Origin: Metellina segmentata
Lineage: Eukaryota > Arthropoda > Arachnida > Araneae > Tetragnathidae
Direction: 5' to 3'
DNA length: 64,000 nucleotides
NCBI GenBank assembly: GCA_947359465.1
Contig: OX375876.1
Coordinates: forward strand, 120,213,444 to 120,277,443
A model generated the notes under the pieces. The model saw only the letters and a list, made by a program, of their open reading frames with translations, was not told where the DNA came from and ran no database searches. This document shows, piece by piece, positions 56,727-64,000 of this stretch. Both the position numbers and the translations under genes were made by a program. Each line of letters opens with the position of its first letter. Positions within the stretch are counted from its first letter, which is position 1.

Positions 56727-57420
56727 CATATAGCTCATGATCTCATGAGCTCTTGTTGTTTTGAAAGATTGTTTAGTTTATTAGGTTTGGTTAGATGAGT
56801 TTTAAGGAGTAAGGTCAAAATTTTGCCTAGCTATGACAAACACAAGACATAGAGCCTCAAGTAATGGGCAAACACAAAAGGAATGTTTTTTATGCGGATG
56901 ATAGAGATACACACATGGTAGGATACAGTAATCCAACCCTTGCCCTCATCAACTCGCAGGGTGAAAATTAGGCTGGGTCTGGCAATGTGGAAGATGCAAG
57001 AAACACAACATGGAACGGAATATATGATACCCCAGATAATCAAAACACATAACCGCTGTAAAGAATTAATTTTTACTATTAATAAAGACATATTTCATAA
57101 ATTATCTAATTTAATACAACCCACAAAAAAACTGTGAATACATTCAATCATCGCAGTTAGTATATATGAGAGTCTTGTTCAGCTAAACGTAGATTGCGCA
57201 AAAATGTTTCCGTGGTAAACCTTGTTCCTGTATGCATTGCGGAAGTGGCGTCACTTTGCTTCATTTTGAGATAACCCCATTAACCGCCGAGCATTATATA
57301 ACCGAAAGTAAAATCGTCTTCCGGTTCCTTGCTTACCATGAAAAACCCTCTCATAATTGGGCAGCTGGAGTCAAGTTAGTAGATTTGGGGAATAGAAGGA
57401 ACACGATCTGACTGAAGACC
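56727..57420. other. No gene seen
   Basis: Unclassified sequence; frames at 56831-57137 on both strands overlap and are unrecognised. Confidence 0.4.
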
Positions 57421-57421
57421 A

Positions 57422-57925
57422 ATGTGGTACACGTTATATATGTCTCATATGCACTACCCTACAATAATGGACCGGGCCCCAGGGAATTTGCATGAAATCC
57501 GACTACTTGTTTGGGGTGTTTTTCGTGGTATGGCCTATGACTTCTGCATGTTGTTTCTTGTAGATCAGATTGAACACCGACGCCTACATGAATATTATGG
57601 ACAATCAGGTTCTTCCTACACTCTGGTAATTTAACGGTATGGACGAATGTTACTTACAGGGCGACAACACTCTATATCACGTTGTAGCCTCTGTTAAGTA
57701 CTGGTATGAAAACATGGATGTAAAACGTCTTCCCTGGCCTGCTCCGAGTCTCGACCTAAACCAAATAGAACGTTTGTGGGACTAGTTAGAGCGACGCTTA
57801 CGGACCAGAGAACCATGTCCGAAATCAACAGCTGAGCTGGCGGCATTCTTGCAGTAGAAATGGACACAAATACCCATAGATGCTTGCCATCAAACCTTGT
57901 ACCATCAAAAGCTTGTTGATAGTAT
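57422..57925 (+). pseudogene. Tc1-type transposase, C-terminal half, decayed
   Basis: Read across three frames, the plus strand gives LVWGVFRG (57505-57530), then NTDAYMNIMDNQVLPTLW with a frame change, then from 57648 CYLQGDN, YWYENMDVKRLPWPAPSLDL, NQIERLWD, stop, LERRLRTREPCPKSTAELAA, FLQ, stop, KWTQIPIDACHQTLYH. This is the second half of a Tc1 DDE transposase: the Asp of QGDN and the Glu of NQIERLW are the second and third catalytic residues and are kept. Stops and frame changes and the missing N-terminal half make it a pseudogene. 'accctacaataatgg'-type ends occur at 57455, 58030 and 59978. Confidence 0.85.
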
Positions 57926-58048
57926 AGTAAGAAAGGTTCCTAGTGTAATTGCATAATTGCAGCACGTGGGGAACTATCCCCTTATTAAAGCATGTATTCT
58001 TTCGCTTATACCATCACATCTTACCGTCTGGTCCATTATTGTAGTATA

Positions 58049-58051
<3 letters not shown>

Positions 58052-58100
<49 letters not shown>
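58052..58100. repeat. (TA)n microsatellite
   Basis: About 49 bases of TA repeats between the Tc1 relic and a SINE fragment. Confidence 0.95.
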
Positions 58101-58103
<3 letters not shown>

Positions 58104-58104
58104 T

Positions 58105-58292
58105 CATGTTGTTGTAGTGTGGAAGTTTGAAGAACGGAGTGCCAGCAGCTCAGGTGTTCACCTCGTCATCTGAGACAGTGGTTCAAAATTACGAAGTGTT
58201 GTCCCCGGATATTTCGCTTAAAGATTGATCCCGGACCGTCGCCTATAGTTACCCCAATGCGACGTAAAATCAACTACCTCTACCTACAGCCT
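58105..58292 (+). mobile_element. SINE family A 3' two-thirds
   Basis: 'tgtggaagtttgaagaacgg' 'agtgccagcagctcaggtgt' ... 'gatcccggaccgtcgcc' ... 'tacctctacctac' tail. The head is missing. Confidence 0.8.
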
Positions 58293-59206
58293 TAACAAAA
58301 ACTACTGTGAATATGTTTTGTCGCTGCTAGTTTCATATAATTGAAACTATAAGTACTCAGCAATAGGTTGCTAGTGTCTATCAGTATAAAACAAATATAT
58401 TACTGGCTATAGATCATGTAAAAATCTATTGTAAAACTCTATATTCACTACCATTTTTATCACTGAGGGTAAAGCTATGTTTTCTCAGCCAAGAGCTGCC
58501 AGTTTCCCCAAGTATTAAGCAAATATATTACTGATAAAAATTTTGACAAAAAATACCGAGTTTTTCTAAGGGATATTCATACATACCGCGGCTCTTAAAA
58601 CATTTACTCCGTTGCGTAGCACGTTAAAAAGGAATTTTAAACGAAACTGAATCTGAAAGCAAAACAATGACTTCCAAAAATATCAAACAAAAAGTTTCAA
58701 AAATTCATGTTTTAAAAACAGTGACAGGAAACAAGCGCTTGAGGTGCACCCCCCCCCCCATTTCGACGTCAGTGCTTAGGAATGCGAACGAGGGGCTGAA
58801 AGGGGGGGGGGATACACCCCTTCCCCCTTTCACCGTCGAAAGAAATGCCCTTCGTAGAAACAAGGAGGTCACAAATGAAAACAGACATCTCATACCTCAG
58901 GCATTCCTTTTTCAATTTACTCTAGGCTACGTTCGTTGCCATGGTTACCGCTTCTCGCTGGAAGATCAGGCGTAGTGCTGCCACTCGGTAGAAAAGAAAT
59001 GCTGCCTGAAAACGCGGAAAATTTATGGTATAGGAGAATTTTGTATTCCGGATAAAAAAAAGTAATGCATTGTCTTATTTGGAATCAAAAGTTAAAAAGA
59101 AGGAATGATACCCTTACGTTTTCGGTGTTCCCGTCTTAGCGTCAAATTCGCTGTCATTTTGTTCTGACGAATGAAGACTTTTCAAAGATGATCTGATCGT
59201 TTTAAT
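58293..59206. other. No gene; C-run and G-run pair at 58749-58812
   Basis: 'gtgcacccccccccccc' (about 58745-58761) and 'aggggggggggatacacccc' (about 58800-58820) enclose a CpG-bearing spacer. Opposing frames of 102 and 62 codons cross it, but the runs make them doubtful. Confidence 0.4.
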
Positions 59207-60097
59207 TTTAGCTTAGCTATGAAGACCTATTTCTTTCCCTAAAATGAATTGATATTTTACTACATTTGAGATGTTCCTTGAATACTATAGTCATTCGTTG
59301 AATTCCGCATGTACATCTCTAAGGTAGTAATTAGTTCTTTAATAAATTCTGGTACTTCTTTCTTTAGGAAATTTCGGTACTTTAACCATTCAGGAAACTC
59401 GGTATCTACAAGATTTCTCTTCAGCATTTACGCAGGAATTGCTTGAATGAACAACTGACAATAAACGATTCAAATTCCATTTTTGACCAAACTCGGATCC
59501 TGTTGAAGCTGTTTCCGCAGTTAAATAATAGTTAATCCACTTTAAGACGGGATTTAATTTTAGCCCTGCTCTGAGCCGTATTTATTCCCCCAAACCGAAT
59601 TAATACTAACATTGTATATGGTCGTTCAATATTTTTCAATGCTCGTTGATTTCTACTTGTATATCTAAATTAGTAAATAACTCTTTAATAGAATCTGGTA
59701 CTTTTTTAACAAATGAAGATATGTATTTACAAGATTGATGCTCATCGTTTACGCAGGAATAGCTTTGGGCAACAATTCCTAACAAATAATTAAAATTCAA
59801 TTTGCCCAAACTCTAAGATTTTAGGAGCTGTTTGAAATTAGAAAGAATAGGTTATTCACTTTAAGGCAGGTAGAGTTTAAATTTTAACTCAGCTCTAAAA
59901 AAAAAAACTAATTTTTCTGCAAAAGATAATTAATATTTTACTAAATTTTAGATGTTTATCGAAGAGACTCAGATCTGCCCATTATTGTAGGGTGGTGTAC
60001 TTGGTACGTGAATTGGTTCACAAAGCTTCACATATGCGATTATGATTATGAACCCTTCAATACACACGTTATCTGTCAGATAATAGTTCAGCATTTA

Positions 60098-60260
60098 GGT
60101 AGGTGGCAGTTGAATTAACGTCGCACTGGAACACAATGGGTATTGGGTCAATCCTGAAGGGAAACAACCGAGAATACCTCGTAATTTTAAACCAAGGTTA
60201 GAAGGCGAGCTAACACCTGGGCCCCGACACTCCACTCTGCAAATATCTACGAAACGCTAA
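60098..60260 (-). mobile_element. SINE family A 3' fragment, minus strand
   Basis: 'aggtaggtggcagttgaatt' 'aacgtcgcactgg' (tail and 3' end reversed) to 'acctgggccccgacactcca' 'ctctgcaaa'. Confidence 0.8.

Positions 60261-60261
<1 letters not shown>

Positions 60262-60325
<64 letters not shown>
60262..60325. repeat. (TA)n microsatellite, left of the mariner
   Basis: About 64 bases of TA repeats. It continues on the other side of the mariner (61532-61569), so the mariner inserted into a TA tract. Confidence 0.95.
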
Positions 60326-60328
<3 letters not shown>

Positions 60329-61526
60329 GGTGTTTCAGTGAACCGTTTCAGAACTTCTAAGAGGGGTAGGGTACATCCTGACGAACCAAAATCATATACC
60401 AATGGGCAGTCAGAAATGCTTTCCTGACGCGGTAGATGGCGTTGTGCGAAAATCCCGAGCTTTCGTGTAGGGAATCTTCATTTCGCACAAGAACGCCAAG
60501 TTAGTAGGATGGATGATTACACGATCGCAGAGTTAGCCGATACGCATTTGGCGTACGAGGCTGCAAATTGTAGTGGGCCAGCCGCACAGCGTTTGTTCGC
60601 GGAACGATATCCGACGAGGCGTATCCCCAGTCATAATTTCTTTGCAAGACTGTACCAGAGGTTAGTTGAGACAGGTTCATTAGAAAGAGCTGATAGGGAC
60701 AGGGTAAGAACAGCACGGACTGCAGACATCGAACAGAATGTGCTGCAGCGGAATTTTCAACACGCATAACGACCATATCTGGGCGGTCAAGAACCCGCAT
60801 GCAATACGACGTCGTGCAGCACAGATTCGATTTTCGGTCAATGTATGAGCCGGTATTATGGGAGATCACCTCATCGGACCTTACCTGTTTGCCGTCTCGT
60901 CTAACCGGACCTAACTACTTGCTCTTTCTGCAGCAAGTATTGCCACAACTTTTGAGAGATGAACAGATTTCTGAATCGACGCAACAGGCAATGTGGTTCC
61001 AACACGATGGAGCCCCTGCCCACTATAGCGGAGATGTTCGTAACTACCTGGATGTCACATTTGGTCAGCAGTGGATCGGACGTGGTGGCCCCTTGCGTTG
61101 GCCCTGCTCTGTCACTCGACCTATCATGTCTTGATTTTTATTTCTGGGGTCATCTGAAATCGCTAGTTTATGACACCCCTGTTGACAATGTTGAGGAGCT
61201 GGTTGCAAGAATTGCAGTAGCTGCCGGAGAAATTCGAGATATGCCTGGAGTATTCCAGAATGTTCGGATGTCCATGCGTCGGAGGTATGAGGCGTGCATT
61301 GTAGCCCGTGGAAGAAACTTCGAACACTCACTTTAATCCATGTACCTTTTGCTTCTTTTCATGTATTATTAAAACGATTTCTCACTTACGGTCTCTTTTC
61401 TTTACGGTGCTTTTGTGTACAACACCGCTTCAGGAAAGCATTTCCGACCCCACATTGCTTTTTGATTTCGAGTTGTCAGGATGTACCCTACCCCTCTTAG
61501 AAGTTCTGAAACGGTTCACTGAAACA

Positions 61527-61531
<5 letters not shown>
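60326..61531 (+). mobile_element. Mariner-type element with 57-bp terminal inverted repeats
   Basis: Left end from 'cagggtgtttcagtg' (60326-60382) and right end (61475-61531, inverted 'caatgtgtttcagtg') match over 57 bp with two mismatches near the tips, and share 'aaccgtttcagaacttctaa' and 'gaggggtagggtacatcctg'. TA lies on both sides. The 1206-bp element carries a deleted transposase. Well-matched repeats suggest moderate age; the coding damage shows it is non-autonomous. Confidence 0.9.
60509..61336 (+). pseudogene. Mariner transposase with DUF4817-type N-terminus, internally deleted
   Basis: From ATG 60509 the frame reads MDDYTIAELADTHLAYEAAN, then AAQRLFAERYPTRRIPSHNF and a helix ending near 60765; this is the DUF4817-type helix-turn-helix that binds the element's ends. 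After 60770 the reading jumps to HNDHIWAVKNPHAIRRRAAQ, IRFSVNV, stop, so the segment that should hold the second helix-turn-helix and the first catalytic Asp is missing. The rest keeps LTGPNYLLFLQQVLPQL, FQHDGAPAHYSGDVRNYLD (second Asp, 61006) and, after a one-base shift near 61105, LSCLDFYFWGHLKSLVYD (third Asp, 61133). The second-to-third spacing is about 41 residues, longer than the DD34D of classic mariners. Confidence 0.85.

Positions 61532-61569
<38 letters not shown>
61532..61569. repeat. (TA)n microsatellite, right of the mariner
   Basis: TA repeats continuing the tract interrupted by the mariner. Confidence 0.95.
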
Positions 61570-61570
<1 letters not shown>

Positions 61571-62268
61571 TAATTTTAGCCTAGCTTTCAAAACTTATAC
61601 ATTCCCAGAAAATAATTGAATACTTTATATCATTTTAAATGTACGTTTAAATGGGCTCCAAATTTCCGCATATTCGATAACTAACTATTAAATATACAGT
61701 ACACATATGCTAGCTATCAGATAATAGCTCAGCATTTAAACATGATGAGCTAAATATTGCTATACAGCAACCGTCTATAAACGATTAAAACTCAATGTAT
61801 TGCCTAAATTTGAGAGTTGTTTGTAAAGTAGAATGTCTAGTTAGTTCACATAAAGGCGAGATTTTAATTTTAGTCTGGTGTTCACAACTTCTATATTCCC
61901 AGAAAATAAATTAAAACTTTATATATTTTGGCGTTTAATAGGTCAAACAATCTTACAATCGATAGTAATTATTAACTTTTTAGTGTACATGCCATATTTC
62001 GAATACTAGTTCATCATTTAAGCAGGAATAGCTAAATATTGCTATTCTGCCGCTGTGAATGAACGATTCGAACCTAAAATTTGTGAGGTGTTCGCACAGT
62101 GGAAAGAATTTTAGCTCATTACTAAAGACCTATCCCTTCCCAGAAAGTGAAAGAGGGTTCAATGTTTGTAATTTATCCTATTATTTTTCTCATCTGAGTC
62201 TGTAGGATTTTAGATATGTGTGTTTATTCATTAATTGGAGTAATTTTGTAATCTTGTGCGTGGTGCAG

Positions 62269-62269
<1 letters not shown>

Positions 62270-62325
<56 letters not shown>
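62270..62325. repeat. (TA)n microsatellite
   Basis: About 56 bases of TA repeats at the right edge of the tandem array. Confidence 0.95.
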
Positions 62326-62328
<3 letters not shown>

Positions 62329-62861
62329 AAAAGTTTTCAATACATTACATGAAGATTTAAAGCTGCATGTCCTGTTACTTTCAAACTAATTTCAAACACA
62401 ATAAATCAGACAAAAGTCAGCATGACACATAAAATAACTATAATATGTAATCATTCCACCACAAGATATCGAAAAATGATCAATCACAATCAATGGCGTT
62501 CACGGTCTATATACTTTGTTCCAACTAATGTGACCTTCACCAATTCAAACAGAATTCTCAAACCAATTTCCAAGTCCCCACCATAAATCACCGCCATTGA
62601 TTTTTATCCGAAAAACCCACGAACAAAACACCCAACAGAGTGATTAATTAGAATTTAATTTGCCATTTACCTAACAGATCAGACCTCGGAAAAAACGGGG
62701 AAAATATGTTACCTCTGGGACTGGAAAAATTATAGTATCCCGTTACATAAGTGGCACAAAAATAATCCCACGCGTGTTAATTAAGCAACTTTTGGTAAAC
62801 AAAACAAAGGGGTGGTAATTGTTCTAAGAAAACTGTGACGAGGGCAAAAAGTTTAAATTGC
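62326..62861. other. No gene seen
   Basis: AT-rich sequence; nothing recognised. Confidence 0.4.
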
Positions 62862-63820
62862 AGTAGTGATGAATTAGCCTCTCTTTGCCGAATAATGACA
62901 TTTAATGGGTTCTCTGACCAGGACTGATCAATCAACCGAAGGCTAATTGTGTACAAAAATTCAAAGGAAATAAGAGTCGCGTCAATTCAAAGCAATTGTA
63001 CTGAGGGTTTTCGGCAATCTTCATTTAGAGTTATAACTTTATTTTTGAGTTTTTCTGAATTTTTATGTTGTGTCAACTTAGAAATTTGCGGTGATGTCAA
63101 CGGAAGCAATTACGGCAGATGGGATTATATTTTTAGTTGGTTCTTATTCTTTTGAATTTCAAAAGGTACCTATATTAGTTTAGTACGTATTTAGTGTTTA
63201 GAGTGACATTTTCAGTTCCACCCAAAGCTCATTGAGTTGGTTAGATTCTTTTGTAATGAAGGCATGTATGTACTGCATAATGTTTAATTTAAATGCATGC
63301 ATTTTGCCGGTTTTATTTATTACAGGAATTGCCCGAGTATATTTGGCAATATCTATTGTTTGGACCTTTTGGTTTCAACTTTAAATTCCTTTCTGTTCTG
63401 TATTATTGTAAGCTTCTGAAGTGATAAATTGGCGTCTCTTTGTGTCGAATTATGACTATATATGGGATTCTAAATATGGGCAGATAAATCAAGCGAAGAC
63501 GAATTGTGTAAAAAAAATCAAAGCAGAATGAATTATCGCAAATTGGATTACATTGCTTGTTCGTCCTTATTCCCTTCAATTTCAAAAGGTGTGTTTGTTT
63601 AGCTCGAATCTAATTCAAAGTGATAATTTTAGTCCTACACAAAGTTCATTGATTTCTTCAGATTAACTTGCATTGAAGACATACGGAACGGTATAAAAAT
63701 AATTTAAATGTATGTGTTTCGCCCGTTATTATTGCATCAACCGTTCAGACAATAAAGTTAGCCCAGAATTCTGGACAATCTTTATTGTTTAAACGTTCGG
63801 TGTCTTGAAGTTTCATTAAG
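62862..63820. repeat. Diverged two-copy duplication
   Basis: 'agtgatgaattagcctctct' (62864) and 'agtgataaattggcgtctct' (63419) start two stretches that share 'tcaatttcaaaaggt', 'cacaaagctcattga' and '(c)aatatctattgttt'. Period varies from about 555 to 430 because of an indel in the first half. Confidence 0.6.
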
Positions 63821-64000
63821 TTATGCATATTACGTTTTTTTTTGCTTTGCAGTTTTATCGATGATTTATTTTTCCATTTCAAGCTCATTACATCACAAAT
63901 ATAAATACCTTAGTAAAAAGATTGGTGAATGAAGAACAAAATGGAAATTTAAACTTTACTTTTACACTTATGTATTCAAGATATGAGAATGTTATTATTT
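63821..64000. other. AT-rich end of window
   Basis: Nothing recognised. Confidence 0.5.

Larger units (their letters stand above)
59207..62200. repeat. Degenerate ~330-bp tandem array, about six units, interrupted
   Basis: Units share 'ttttaattttagc' with 'cttcccagaaaat', then 'tttacgcaggaat(a/t)gct', 'aacgattcaaa', 'ccactttaagacggg'. Starts lie near 59207, 59562, 59888, 61568, 61862 and 62125. A block of SINE fragment, (TA)n and mariner (about 60095-61569) interrupts the third unit. Confidence 0.7.

Noticed and set aside
58667..58975. 102-codon plus frame
   Set aside because: It runs through C- and G-homopolymers and is mirrored by an antisense frame.
60501..60869. 122-codon minus frame
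   Set aside because: Shadow of the mariner transposase on the opposite strand.

Overview
This is eukaryotic, AT-rich, gene-poor DNA dominated by transposable elements and simple repeats. I find no host gene, rRNA or functional tRNA gene that I can support. The window looks like intergenic or intronic sequence of an invertebrate. The mix of elements fits an arthropod: a DUF4817-type mariner, Tc1, a TTAA-flanked Kolobok with a Mutator-like transposase, piggyBac, hAT, Harbinger, an EnSpm-like element and tRNA-derived SINEs. From memory, the SINE body (around 'gtgccagctcaggtg') resembles sequence common in spider genomes, so my best guess is a spider. That guess rests on recall, not on a search.

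0-15 kb: mostly unclassified AT-rich DNA. It holds a piggyBac-like short element (969-1466), a TA-flanked MITE (1950-2205), local tandem duplications, and copies of a dispersed palindromic repeat that I call R1 (core GACGAGATATCTCGTC). At 13.4-14.7 kb a TA-flanked, pogo-like element is split by a hAT-type element with its 8-bp target duplication. 15-31 kb: a tandemly repeated diverged family (R3), a decayed reading frame of an uncharacterised transposon-like family (17516-17870), a hAT remnant (18325-18932), SINE clusters (19.9-20.8 and 29.5-31 kb) and more R1 copies.

31-39 kb: a ~187-bp satellite (31851-32800), and two copies of a longer repeat (R2) whose inner R1 segment has expanded into a palindromic minisatellite (34615-35290). 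39-45.7 kb: a 6.5-kb EnSpm/CACTA-like element with CACTG ends and subterminal repeats. It is broken by a 3.2-kb mariner (itself carrying foreign sequence), an 811-bp piggyBac-like element and an 83-bp MITE. 46.9-50.0 kb: a Kolobok-type element with perfect 16-bp inverted repeats, TTAA duplications and a transposase frame broken by a single stop codon. It sits inside an R2 copy whose unoccupied counterpart is also in the window.

50-64 kb: SINE fragments, a Harbinger-like MITE (51213-51652), a decayed Tc1 copy (57.4-58.0 kb), and a degenerate tandem array (59.2-62.2 kb) interrupted by a SINE fragment, (TA)n tracts and a 1.2-kb mariner with 57-bp inverted repeats and a deleted transposase. The coding sequences do not form a pathway. 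They are independent selfish elements, nearly all dead, and their nesting gives a relative insertion history.
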